A stretch of DNA of 64,000 bases from Dactylonectria macrodidyma (Eukaryota; Ascomycota; Sordariomycetes; Hypocreales; Nectriaceae): the NCBI GenBank assembly GCA_020744425.1, contig JAGMUV010000014.1, positions 496,001-560,000 on the forward strand, written 5' to 3'. The position numbers were made by a program, and so were the translations under genes. Positions 21,409 through 32,772 of the stretch are shown here, piece by piece. Position 1 is the stretch's first letter; the number at the start of each line of letters is the position of its first letter. Under the pieces are notes generated by a model. The model had not been told where the DNA came from and did no database searches. It worked only from the letters and a program-made list of their open reading frames with translations.

Positions 21409-22335
21409 ATGAGCTCTCAAAACAGTACCCAGACCGCCGACCCGTCATCTGGTGATGCCGAGGGCTTCACGTTTAGCCTCTACCACTACACCCCTTCTCT
21501 CGCGGCTGCCATTGCTGCTATCATTGTCTTTACTGCCCTCACTGGCTATCATGTATTTCTCATTACACGCCACCGGTCATGGTATTTCACAGCCTTCACA
21601 CTTGGTGGTCTTTTCCAAACCCTGGGTTATGCCGGCCGAGCTTGGTCCCACTACGATACTACGGCACTGGGTGGATACATAATCCAGGCTATCCTGATTC
21701 TCGTCGCACCCGCCCTCTACGCCGCCTCCATCTACATGATCCTCGCCCGGTTGATTCGCGCCATCAATGGCGAGCCGCTATCCATAATTCCAGTCCGCTG
21801 GATGACCAAGATTTTTGTCACAGGCGATGTCATCTCCTTCTTCCTGCAAGGTGGTGGTGGAGGCATCCAGGCTGGTGGGACCCTCGATCTCTACAATCTT
21901 GGCGAAAAGATCATCATCGTCGGCCTGTTTGTACAGATTGTCATATTCAGCTTTTTCATGGTTACTACCATCACCTTTCACGTCAAGGTTGCAAAGCAGC
22001 CTACATCCGCCGCTGTCTCCAATACCGTTGCCTGGCAGCGCCATCTCTATGTCCTTTACACGACCAGCATCCTCATTTTGGTGCGAAGTATCTTCCGTGT
22101 AATCGAATACTTGCAAGGCAACGGCGGATATCTGATCTCACATGAGGCATATCTTTACATTTTCGATGCTCTCCTCATGGTCGCCGTCATGGCTATTTTC
22201 GCTATTTGGTACATCGGCGATCTAAAGCATAACTCGGGACAGGCTAAGGATGTGCAGTCGAGTCAGTACAGTCATATAGATGAGCACAGTCGCCTCAACG
22301 GCCAGCGACCGGTAGAAATGACACATTTCGCTTAA
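21409..22335 (+). CDS. RTA1-like seven-transmembrane lipid-translocating exporter
   Basis: A single exon of 308 residues. The frame is open upstream to 21157, but the ATG at 21409 (context CCGCCATGAG) starts a normal family N-terminus (MSSQNSTQTADPSSGDAEGF). Seven hydrophobic segments follow. Family landmarks include FTLGGLFQTLGYAGR, APALYAASIYMILARLIRA, DVISFFLQGGGGGIQA, a long hydrophobic segment near LFVQIVIFSFFM, and RSIFRVIEYLQGNGGYLISHE. RTA1/RSB1-type proteins of fungal plasma or vacuolar membranes are linked to phospholipid or sphingoid-base export and to resistance against membrane-active compounds; the substrate here is unknown. The C-terminal ~50 residues are a soluble tail. It lies alone between a decayed region and a convergent molybdoenzyme gene. 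Confidence 0.9.
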   Translation: MSSQNSTQTADPSSGDAEGFTFSLYHYTPSLAAAIAAIIVFTALTGYHVFLITRHRSWYFTAFTLGGLFQTLGYAGRAWSHYDTTALGGYIIQAILILVAPALYAASIYMILARLIRAINGEPLSIIPVRWMTKIFVTGDVISFFLQGGGGGIQAGGTLDLYNLGEKIIIVGLFVQIVIFSFFMVTTITFHVKVAKQPTSAAVSNTVAWQRHLYVLYTTSILILVRSIFRVIEYLQGNGGYLISHEAYLYIFDALLMVAVMAIFAIWYIGDLKHNSGQAKDVQSSQYSHIDEHSRLNGQRPVEMTHFA

Positions 22336-22980
22336 GGATATCGTTTCAATTGGCTTCTAATGATTATTCGTCGTCGTCATACTTAGGGCTGTATCAAGAG
22401 AATTCTTGTAGGCAGCGACATGTCACTTAGAAGTCAAGGATTAGCAGTGCTTTACAGCGTGAGACATAGTTTAAAAAATTATTATTATAGATCTATAGAT
22501 TTATAGAGAACATGCGATTCATGTCACTTGATATCATTACGCTCGTGGCCTAGAATGGTGAAGAGATTCCAACAGGTCATACGCACTCGCCAAGGATCAT
22601 GCAGGCTGTCACAATGGGAAATGGATGAGCTAATAAGATGGCTGAAATAGGTCGAATAGCTGTACTGAGTCGTGATGATGATGATCCCGTGTTGGTGTTA
22701 TGTCTACACCGCGGGCGAGCCTGCTCTACTGTGTGGGCACGTGACCACTCGAGCGGTCACCATCACGTATCACAGGCATTCGGGACGGATTGCGGCACTG
22801 AGGACAGGATCATGTGGGTGGTTATTGTGAAAATTAAGGATTAGTCTTCATTGAACTACTTTGGACTGTTCTTTGACAATCTGAAACTAGCTGTCATACA
22901 GGATTTTTGTCACACAATTACTGACATTTGTCCTGGAGATCTGGACAGTGCCTCAATTTCAACACCATTGCATAATATCC

Positions 22981-24768
22981 TCACTCATCCTCCGCATCTC
23001 GGGGATCATGCGACTGCCAGTATTCCTCATAGTCTTCCCAGCTCTGGGACGGAAACGGAAGAGGAACCGTAAGGGGAGCCAGTGGGACCCCAACACGATC
23101 AAGCTCATCCAGACGTGCCTGGGTCAGTGGCCGGGACTTGTTGACGCTGTAGACCGAAATTCGGTGACATGAGCTCGTAACATGTAGGCCCCAGTTCCAC
23201 GCAGTTCTCACATCATTGGGTTGAGTATTCAATGCATTGTCCCAGCATCGACAGACAATCTCGATCCAGCCCTCTACATCACAGGGCAGATCCAGCTCCC
23301 AGGTCCTCCACCTCCACTTTCCCTTCTTAGAGAGATTCTCGACCGGGACGGTGTACCAGTTAAAGCCTCCGTCGGAAGAGAGCTCGACACGCTCCGGCCA
23401 TCGGCCGCCGCCAGAGTAGGCCCAACCCTTGCAGCGGATCTTGCCATTGTGGATGACGGCCTGTTTCGTCCAGGGAGACATGATGGCAGAGCTGACGGGC
23501 ATTTCTTGGATTTGAATACCGTCCGTCATCCTAAGATTGTGTTTGCCGACCTGCTGAGGGAAGTATAAGTACTCCTTGGTCTGGACCGGCGCCCGGCTCG
23601 GCTGCTTGATGGCCTTGATGCGGTAGAGCCACTTTACGCTCCTGGCACCAATGTAGCCGAAGACGACGATGCGGAGCGGGTATCCATGGATCCTGGGCAA
23701 AGGCTCTCCGTTCATGTCCCAGGCCAACATGACTTCGTTGGCTTTGACCTTGGACCAAGGGACGCTGACAAGATAGTTCATGGTGGCGTCCTCTTTGAAG
23801 TAGGTGTCAGCGCCATAAAACTCTAGATGCTTGGCGCCATCGACTAGACCGCCACAGTCTTCGATAACGCTCTTGAGGCTAATACCGGTCCAGATGGCAG
23901 TGCCGATTGCGCCCTCGGCCCAAGGTGCCTGGGGCACCTCGTCACCCTGGCCCGGGTACTTGAGGATCTGTTCGATACGGCGAGTGCCAGAGCATTGAAT
24001 GGTGATTGTCTTCTCCATACGTGGGAATTTTGACTCGTCCTTGAGCTCATCGAGCGTGAAAGTCTTGGAGTTGGCGACGAGCCCATCCAGAACGAAGCTG
24101 TAGTCTTCCTTGTCGATGATTGGGATGCCTCCGTGGTTCCGGACGAAGTGGAGCGGGTTAGGGGTGATTTCTTTGCTAGTGACGAGACGCTTAGGCGGTT
24201 CGCCATTGTAAGGGAACTGAAGCAGGTGAAGCATGTCGCGATGCTTCTCCTTGAGGACGAGGTTCCAGGAGTCGTCGGCAATTGAATTCAGCTCACCGCC
24301 GAGGGCATGATGCCACATCTTCCAGCGGGTGCCTGGAAGAACTGGGTTGGTGCCGGGGATTGGGTTAAGCTGGAACTCTGGGTTTGGAGGAAAGGTCTGC
24401 GATGTCAAGATCTTGTGTGCAGCGGCCTTCTTTTCGGGATAATTCTCCCACTCGACGAATCTGTAGTCCTGCTGTCAGAGCGCTGCCAGTCTGAGAAGAC
24501 GCCGCCACACTCACCCCTTCCAGCCCTTGCGTTCAGCCGCGAAGAGCTTCTCACGGTCACCCACGGAGTCAATGGCTGCTTGATCCTTGGTGATATCGGG
24601 AAAAGTCTGAGGGGCCAAGGCTCTAGTCTCAGGGCCCGTCATATCAAGAACGGGAAGTTCGGCTCCAGCCAGGCCCTGCTCAATCTTCCACTCATCGGGT
24701 CGATTGTCAGTCTGGGTGATGGATAGACGACGATTTCGCCTGCGCTCAGGCGACTCTGAATGAGGCAT
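22981..24768 (-). CDS. Sulfite oxidase/nitrate reductase-type molybdopterin oxidoreductase
   Basis: Exons 24768-24515 and 24460-22981 (54-nt intron) give 577 residues. The start is the ATG at 24768 (MPHSESPERRRNRR); the frame upstream has no ATG. The acceptor at 24461 restores KGWKGFVEWENYPEKK in frame. The molybdopterin domain carries HFVRNHGGIP near 190 and the molybdenum-ligand cysteine in TIQCSGTRRIEQ (about Cys241), followed by PLRIVVFGYIGARSVKWL. The Mo-cofactor dimerisation domain follows (SPWTKQAV.., GWAYSGGGRWPERVELS, TAWNWGLHV). There is no cytochrome b5 or FAD domain, so it is not a complete nitrate reductase. There is no mitochondrial presequence of the animal sulfite oxidase kind. 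The redox partner and substrate are unknown. Confidence 0.88.
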
Positions 24769-26133
24769 GTTGACAAGTTGCACTAGCTTATTGCTTATTG
24801 AAATGGGGATGAATGAATAGAAGGAGTCGAAAAAACGATCCAAATGAGGAGTCGGGTGCGAATGCCATATATCATCATAGTCTGGATGATGTCGTGTGCG
24901 AGACCTCTTTTCCCAAACCAGGAATGGTCAGAACTCAATTGAATGAGGCCGTAAGTACCACACAGTAACGTCATCGCATGTCATCAGACATGAATTCAAG
25001 CCAATGCTTAACATTAGCGTACCATACACGGGTCGAGCAGCGTAGACGAGTGTTGCATCGATGAAGTTCTAGCTGGGGTTCGCTTAGGCCAAGCTAACTC
25101 TGTTACGCGAAGCCCAGAAACGGGCAACCCGGGATTGCCTTTCATTCCTCAAAGCAAATATTTCAGCTCTTGTTATCTCAGTTTTAGATGCCACCGATCG
25201 CAACCAATACGAAATCTCGGCAGGCCACCCATTCAGTTGCCATTGGAATTCGTGGCGGGCGGCGGTGAGCGTGGGCGGATGCAGCTATTCCCGGCCTTGG
25301 TCCGCACGACATTGGTATGACCACACACAAATGCACCAAACACAAATGTCTGTTGAATACAGTCCATGAGCTTGCTGAATGATCTGCGAGGCGCCCGTGA
25401 TCCATTCACCCTAGTTTCATTCACAATATTTTTGCAATGGAGTATAACCTGTTGATTCGAGGTTCAAGAGCAAGCCGAAAAGCCGTCGGATGCCTCGGAG
25501 TTTTGCCACCATGCCCTCGCACTTTACGGCGACTCGTCAAAACGGCATTCCCGGCAGCAGAATCACAAAAAGAACCTGACTTGCCAAATCAACTCTTATC
25601 CAGTCGAATGCACAGTCCCAACAACGCTAAGCCCTTCTCGGATTTGCTCATAGATGTTTTGATCGGCATATTGACTACCTGGCATAATATCAGTCACTAA
25701 CGACGTAACCTCCTATGTCTCTACTGTATGCACGAAGAATGCCCCACCACACGAGTTCCCCACCACCTCCGAGATTCCTCCTCTCTTCGGGATTTGTCTC
25801 CCTGGGGGTCAGTACATTGTGTCTTCTGGTGGCAAACATACGTGGATATTCCCTTGCCCCGTGCCGAGCACCCCGACTTATAGCCTGTCCGGGAGCACCG
25901 CAATGAGATCTCAAAAACCCGAGACGTCCCCGGATATACCGGCCCGGTCGGCTTCATCACTATCACGACATAGCTTTTGCAGCACCCTGCAACCGCCGCT
26001 GGATCACCGTTGACGGCCGTCTTAAGTTTACCTGTTCGGTAAAGCTGAAGTGCCCCTGCGGCGAGATCATCTGGCGGTCCAATGGCGGCGAGCCAATCGA
26101 CGAGTAACTGTTTAAAGCGATTAAGTAGATTGA

Positions 26134-26304
26134 ATGGACCAACCACACGGCCTCGCATCGGCCAAACTGCTGCTTGGAACATCGCTGAGCGAGGTCGAGC
26201 TGCTCAACTCTATTGGCATAGCGGCGAAGCGGAAGGAGGAGACACATGCGGTCATGGAGGAGCTACAGCACATGGAGAATAAGCCCGTGATTCCCATCGA
26301 GTGA
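26134..26304 (+). CDS. Short unassigned ORF, 56 residues
   Basis: From the ATG at 26134 the frame encodes MDQPHGLASAKLLLGTSLSE.. and ends ..MENKPVIPIE. The composition is that of a soluble helical protein, and the frame follows a Cys-containing open stretch ending at 26107 (GEIIWRSNGGEPIDE). It could be the last exon of a broken gene or a chance frame. Confidence 0.25.
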   Translation: MDQPHGLASAKLLLGTSLSEVELLNSIGIAAKRKEETHAVMEELQHMENKPVIPIE

Positions 26305-27576
26305 TCTTACTTTCCCCCTTGCGTAAATTCACGACCGTCCATCCAATGACACATGGAGAATTAGGAGGGAGCCACGGTCATGTAGGGCAACTTTATTAGT
26401 TGGACTCTCCGAGAGCTCGAGATCCATGTAAGCGCCATGAAAACCTCCAGCATAGCCAATGAGCTAGCAAGAAAAGGAGGATTCAAAGCCGAGTGGGGCA
26501 TCATCGATTCATCATGCATGCAGAAGCTCGGCATCTCGGCGAATGTGGGGTTGGCATCTTTCAATGCGGCTTGCTTATCAGCGAGTCTTAACTATGTCGT
26601 CATCATCAGGCTATCTCATAAACCATTGAAGCATTGTGCAGCATCATTTTCACCTAACATATCCTTAGCATTGGACAGCCAGGAGGCTTTGATCCTTTCC
26701 TTTCCGAACACATGTCTAGTTGAAGTTACCTTAGTCAACGCGGAGCGTTGAAGACCATTCTTCTCTTAGGTTAGTCTAATGAAGGGATTGAGGGAAAGGT
26801 TTGTGGCTGAGTGTTGGCCTTGACAAGGTAACCAATATCAAGCCCCGTTAAGAAAGGGTTTCAAACCCCAACTGTGACTGGCAAACCTCGCTGTGAATGG
26901 GGTGGGGGGTGGGGGGGTTGTTGCTGTGTATGAGTGATATCATAGGTTTTGAAATGAGGCAGATATCCTGCCTCGACAAAGAATATGTACCTAGCTCTTG
27001 TCAAGCTCATGTTAGATTCGACTGGGCAGGGAGCCAAACGTTTGCTACGGTTCTTCAGGATGGAAAATCGAACTCTCTCCTGTACCTAGGGCAAGGAAAT
27101 CATCCTACCGCTCTTTAGTCACACCACTAAACGCCTTTACCAGTGGCAACACGGAAAGCCCCCCCTTGCATCGGCTCTGCGCTCTGGCTGTCTGCCAGCC
27201 GAGTGAGAGTTCTAGACCTGTCCAGCAGTTTCGTTGTGGAAACAGCAATGGAGGCGATTGCTGGGTTAGACTACCATGCCAAAGACTCACTTAACGCCAT
27301 TAGGCAGGGTGGTTTCGCCTATCTAATAGGCTAAGATCATGAAGCTAGGAGATTCAAAATGCTCGACTGACCAACTTGGCGGCGCATACGGTCAATCAAT
27401 AGTCCCCCTTGCATCGTGCTACGCTCGACAATTATCCAACCGCCAGTTGATCCTATAGACTTTTATCCTACATACCCGTGGACCATGATGCCTGAAGGCC
27501 CAGGGACTGTCCCCAAGACATCTAGCAATTACTTCTTACCCTCCAACTTGATATCCGGTATCGGGGCTTCAACCAA

Positions 27577-28026
27577 TCACCGGCCATCCTGTAGTTCCAT
27601 TACACGGATACACATCGCCGCTGAGCCAGCGCCAATTACTTTCAACAGACTAGGCAACACCATATACGCTTCATACGTACTCGATAGTCCGTGAGACATA
27701 AAGAAAACCCCCGCGTCAATAGCCTTGATGATCATGCCCTCTAAGAGCTGCAAGGGCAAAAGAGTCACCATGTCAGCTTTGGAGCTATTGGGTGGCCAAC
27801 CCACTGTTTTCTCTTTCTTAGTTGTCGCTAAGGACTGTGTGCAGGCTCGGGAGCAAGAACCACTTACTTCAGGATACCCAACCCTAGGTGGGACGGAGAA
27901 GCTTAGATGGATATCGTGTATAAGTTTCAGGGGACAAAGACACTGAAATACACATAGCAGCCGAGCCCACTCCCTCAAATTGATTGATTGAGTAATATTT
28001 TGTGTAGGCGTCGGATCAGGTAGCAT
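27577..28026 (-). pseudogene. Probable broken coding sequence, family not recognised
   Basis: The frame starts at an ATG at 28026 and stops at a TGA at 27577, but protein-like reading continues beyond that stop (LVEAPIPDIKLEGKK) to a TAA. The middle part, LEGMIIKAIDAGVFFMSHG followed by KVIGAGSAAMCIRVMELQDGR, resembles a compact alpha/beta domain; a hotdog thioesterase is one possibility, but I cannot support it. A TGG-to-TGA change (C-to-T type on the other strand) would explain the stop. Confidence 0.3.
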
Positions 28027-28671
28027 GTAGTGAGTCAGAGCCCGGACTGCTTTAGTGCTTCTTTGAGCAGAACGTCAATAATGCACAGGTGCCAGCTGAG
28101 GAGCAACATTGCCTTGAAAGCAGTCCCTAGGAGTAAGTAAGACCAGCCCCATTCTAAGCATCAAGGGTCAATTCATATCCCAACTACCTCCGTCAAAATT
28201 AGCTTGGATTTCAGGTGGCGGACACTGGCTGTGCTTACTTACACTCTTCGTTTCAGCTGAACGCCTCAAGACAAGAAGACCCCTAGGCTGCACTTGGCAA
28301 GATTTTATTACGTAGTTGTAGTTACCTCAGGGTGTTTCATGACGCATCCGAAGGCGATTCTCTGAGTTGCGTACGCAGTTCGAGCTAAGCCGCGTCGCGT
28401 TACGTCACGCTAGGCGCTACCACAGATGCGAGAAATCTCGGTCTCTCGTATATCTCGCTCCCCCTGAACATCCTGAGAGCTAGTTAAGTGGGGGCCCATA
28501 ACGTTCAAGTGTTAATAAAGATCCCAACGTCGCTGGATTTGGGAAGAACAGCCAAATTAGGCATCTCTATTTTCTCCCTGCAAATCAAGGAAAACTGGCG
28601 TACCAAACAGTTGCATATCAACCGTGTCAACCTCTCGAAAAATTGCAGAAATCACCTTCAACCGTATCCAC

Positions 28672-31600
28672 ATGCTATCAAAATCGGTTAAGACTGAAAC
28701 GGCACGCCCAGGTCCCGATAGTCAAGATGTTGACGCTGAATCTGGGGACATTCCTTGGGACACTCCGCCACCCTATGAGTTACATTCCTCGGGATCCGTC
28801 CTGGCCAGTTCCACCGTCATCAACGGTAATTCATTCAGTCATTCACCTTTCAGGCATCTCTAACACCCTGTACAGCGCAAGGTGGTGTGGACATCGAATT
28901 CGCCTCTACTTCCCCCAGCGACGTCGACCGTCTCTTGCCTCCAATCTGTCAGCCCGCCAATCCAAAGCAACACCCGCCCAGACCATGTCCATCACTGCAA
29001 ATCGTCATACAGGTTGTAGGAAGTCGAGGTACTGTTCATTGGCTTTTACGTATGGAGTAGAAAACTGAAACAGAATCAGGTGACGTACAACCGTTCGTCG
29101 CTCTCGGTACAGCTTTGCGACGTCGTGGACACAGAGTCCGCCTCGCGACCCATGATGTATTCGCCACCTTTGTTCGCTCAACGGGTTTGGAGTTTTATCC
29201 CATCGGAGGAGATCCCGAGGATTTAATGTCGGTAAGTTACTTGTTCTCTATGTGAGTGGGAGATCGTTGGGCTTTGTTGGCTGACTTCATCCCAGTACAT
29301 GGTCAAGAACCCAGGCCTCATCCCCTCCATGGAAAGTCTCCGCGGTGGGGAAATAGGCCGCAAGCGGAAAATGATGCACGAAATGCTTCGAGGATGCTGG
29401 AGATCTTGCGTCGAGCCTGACGAGATTTCGAAACGGCCATTTGTTGCTGATGCCATCATCGCAAATCCTCCCAGCTTCGCACATGTCCACTGCGCCCAAG
29501 CTCTAGGCGTGCCCATCCACATGATGTTTACCATGCCCTGGACGGCGACAAGGGCCTTTCCACACCCGCTTGCCAATTTGAAGGTACAAAACATGACTGC
29601 GTCAGCCTCAAACTTCTTAAGCTACGGGGTGGTCGATTTGATGACTTGGCAAGGGTAAGCATGAATGAAGCCCCACCACGATGCGATTACAAACTCTGCA
29701 TCATCACTCCTATATGCTTCAGGCTATAAACATGCCGTGAGAGATTGGCGCTGACAGAGATTTGATTAAATAGCCTGGGCGATATTATCAACGCCTGGAG
29801 AGTGAGGGATTTGAAACTTGAGCCTCTGTCGGCCACCGTTGGTCCCGAGATTGTCGACATCATGCGAGTTCCTCACACATACTGCTGGTCTCCTTCATTA
29901 GTCCCCAAACCAGTTGACTGGGGTAATCAAATTGGTAATGATATTGTCGCACCCTAAATTTGGCAGAATCACTGAAACTTTACCAAGACATAAGTGGCTT
30001 CTTCCTACGTGATGAACCCTCATACACGCCGCCCCTAGATCTCGAGGCCTTCCTGGCGCAAGACCCCCCTCCGATTTACATTGGATTTGGGAGCATCGTC
30101 TTGGAGGATGCCACAAATATGACAGTAATTATCAAAGAAGCTTGCAAACGCATCGGAGTGAGGGTCGTTGTGTCAAGGGGCTGGAGTAAGCTTGGCGGAG
30201 ATGAGCCGAACTCGGATTCGGTGTACTACTTGGGCGATTGCCCTCATGGTAACCATTTCCCCAAAAAGAAATACTATATCATCAACTAACTTTTTTTTTT
30301 TTCTCATTTCACAGAATGGCTTTTCAAGCGTGTCGCGGCCGTTGTACACCATGGGGGAGCTGGCACAACTGCATGTGGCCTCGTTAACGGATGTCCAACC
30401 ACTATTGTCCCGTTCTTTGGCGAGTAAGTCGGGTAGTTTCTTCCTTTCCGTATTAAATTGCTGATGGAAGGCAAATAGTCAGCCATTCTGGGGTAGTGTT
30501 GTCGCATCACGCGGAGCTGGGCCAAGCCCTATTCCGCACAAGCAACTCACTGTGGGCAATCTTGCCGAGGCCATTCTTTTTTGTCTTGATCCCAAGACAC
30601 AAAAAGCTGCTCAAGATATTTCTGCTCAAATGAGAGAAGAAAAGGGCGTCGAGGTTGCTGTTGAGTCGTTCACACGCCATCTGCCAGTCGAGGATCTTAC
30701 TTGCGACCTTCTTCCACAATATGTCTCGAGGTGGAAGTATCACTCCAGGTCCAGAGATTCCAAGGGCACCTCTATCAAAGTTTCCGATGAGGCGTTGAGA
30801 ATACTTTTGCAGACTAAGCGAGTCAAGATGTCTGAATTCGAACCGTGAGTTGTTGGCATACCCAACTGTGCTAGCGTCTTTTGTGCTGGTGCTGACTATG
30901 AAACACAGACTTCGCCCTAAAGAATACCAGGTTGAGAACCGACGATGGGACCCTCTTACCGCAGGAGCTTCCTCTACTCTAGGTACCATCACAGATTTCA
31001 CCACGGCCCTGGGTGGCACGTTCATCGACCCATTCACGGAAATGAAGCGTGTGCGCAATGGCGACTCCCGCTACGAGTCCTCCGGCGTTGCAGCTATGGC
31101 TACTACAGCTAATGGCCTAAAAGATATGACGGCGTCCGTGGCCAAAGGCATGCTTGTAGATATTCCACTGGCACTGACTGAGGGGCTTCGAAACTCTCCA
31201 CGACTGTATGGCGAGGCTGTTCCAAGCCATGAGCCTGTGACTGATATGAAGGACGGGTGTGTGGTTGCAACCAAGGTACTATTCCCAAGCGTCAATCGTT
31301 GACATGGCTGATTAAATGAACACAGAACTTTGGTGTTGGATTTTACGAAGGCATCACAGGTGTCGTCACCAAGCCAATGGAAGGTGCCAAGAAAGAGGGT
31401 GCAGTTGGCCTGCTGAAAGGCATTGGGAAGGGATCTATGGGTTTGATTACCAAACCAGGCAGTGGTTCGTACCCTCTCCATAATGTCCCACTACGCTAAA
31501 TACTGATGAATGGTTCGGTTAGCCATGTTCGGATTGCTCGCGTACCCGGCCCAGGGTGCCTATAAGAGCGTCAAGTCTCTCAAACGATCGAACGTCAAGG

Positions 31601-31710
31601 ATGCAATAAAATCTGGCAGGATTGCATGCCTAGAGGTGGACTCCATCAATACGACTCACGATGACTCGCAGTTGGTTGTCAGCAACTTTGCGAGACTAGT
31701 CGGACAGTAG
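28672..31710 (+). CDS. UDP-glucose:sterol glucosyltransferase-like GT1 protein
   Basis: Eleven exons: 28672-28825, 28876-29028, 29080-29231, 29296-29654, 29774-29934, 29988-30248, 30315-30423, 30479-30844, 30909-31275, 31326-31464 and 31523-31710, giving 802 residues with all phases consistent. The N-terminal GT28-type domain begins [19 protein letters not shown], with a [10 protein letters not shown] helix. The acceptor half has [10 protein letters not shown], and the UDP-sugar site reads [20 protein letters not shown].. then PFFGDQPFWG. This matches fungal/plant sterol 3-beta-glucosyltransferases, but there is no GRAM or PH domain before the catalytic part as in yeast Atg26. Residues ~560-802 form a C-terminal extension ([11 protein letters not shown].., [35 protein letters not shown]) similar in style to VPS13/autophagy-type membrane-contact segments. 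The acceptor lipid is not predictable. Confidence 0.87.
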
Positions 31711-32772
31711 CCATCTCGGTGTGGCATCCCTAGGTCAACTTGCATTCGCTTGGTTGTTTCCTTGTATGAGTTGTTGGGGGAGACTTTCAGACGTGGACAT
31801 ATTTCTATGCATATCTTTCTTCTTATACAGTACTAGCTAGGTTGCTGTGCTGGAGGGGAGTTCGATCTTCCAGTAAAACTCCTTGCGAGTTTGTTCCACA
31901 TCAAACTATGAGTTGTACCAACTGAAGTCTACATAATCGGAATTAAAACCACCCATCCGTGTCTTCATCAGCCCTGTATCAACCCCCATTTCAAATCCAG
32001 TTTGTAATTTCACATGAGGTCTTTTTGAATGGTCCAATTATTGAACCCGTTTGCTTGAAGCGCTCATGATGCATGGCGCTCTGTAGCAAATCAATACTTC
32101 AGTCAATCAATACTTCAGTCAATCAATACTTCAGTCAATCAATACTTCAGTCAATCAATCGCTCGAGCATTCTACTGCACGACATAAAGTGAAGGTGTCG
32201 TATTAAACCTAGACTCTACACAGAACACTTATATCAACAGTATCTGCAAAGACTTGTTTGATATGTACCAATTTTCTCAACATTATGTTGCCAGGCCCAG
32301 TACATGCTGTAGTTTAGGGTTTTCATGAATGTTTTTCAATGGGCAACGCCGTAAGTAAGCAAGTATAATGTTTCGATGTAGTAATCACAGTACTACACAT
32401 GAGTGAATACGCATCTAAGGAATATGAGAGAGCCAAGGTTTAGCTATATCATGGATGGAAGCGGCCCACTTCTCGCGTTCTATACGAGGCTCGCTCTGAG
32501 CCCGAGGATTTTTTCGGATTCATCCAGGAGACGGCCATGCACCCCAGATTCTGGCAGATGATGGGAACACTAGAGCGAGGTTCTTAGGGTCAATTTCTAG
32601 ATTAGATGCTCCATATTCAGTCATTAATCCATACTCATGACGTCCTAGTTGGACCCCTGTCATTCAACTTTCCAACCATATATACAGTAGCAACGAGATG
32701 TTCTATAAATGCTAGGCTTCCTGACTGGCATTTTCTCTCCAACACACAGCTTCTGCACATTTATTTGTTACA
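31711..32772. other. Intergenic region with a 16-bp tandem repeat
   Basis: No gene is visible. It holds the 3' end of the glucosyltransferase-like gene, the tandem repeat at 32091 and, at 32679-32684, a TATATA box ~90 bp before the rhamnosidase-like start codon. Confidence 0.6.
32091..32160. repeat. 16-bp tandem repeat, 4 perfect copies plus a partial
   Basis: The unit TCAATACTTCAGTCAA is repeated exactly four times (32091-32154) and followed by TCAATC. Exact identity suggests recent slippage-type expansion. Confidence 0.95.

Larger units (their letters stand above)
24769..28671. other. 3.9 kb gene-poor region with fragments
   Basis: No complete gene is supported. Short protein-like frames exist at 25,850-26,095 (plus; includes FTCSVKLKCPCGEIIWRS), 26134-26304 (plus) and 27577-28026 (minus), the last two annotated separately. 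The last ~400 bp before 28672 should contain the promoter of the glucosyltransferase-like gene. Confidence 0.5.

Noticed and set aside
21409..31710. Secondary metabolite cluster (exporter, oxidoreductase, glucosyltransferase)
   Set aside because: No polyketide synthase, peptide synthetase, terpene cyclase or pathway regulator is present, and the genes are spread out with decayed DNA between them. The P450 at 57-59 kb is too far away.
32091..32160. CRISPR-like array
   Set aside because: The copies are directly adjacent without spacers; it is a simple tandem repeat in a eukaryotic genome.
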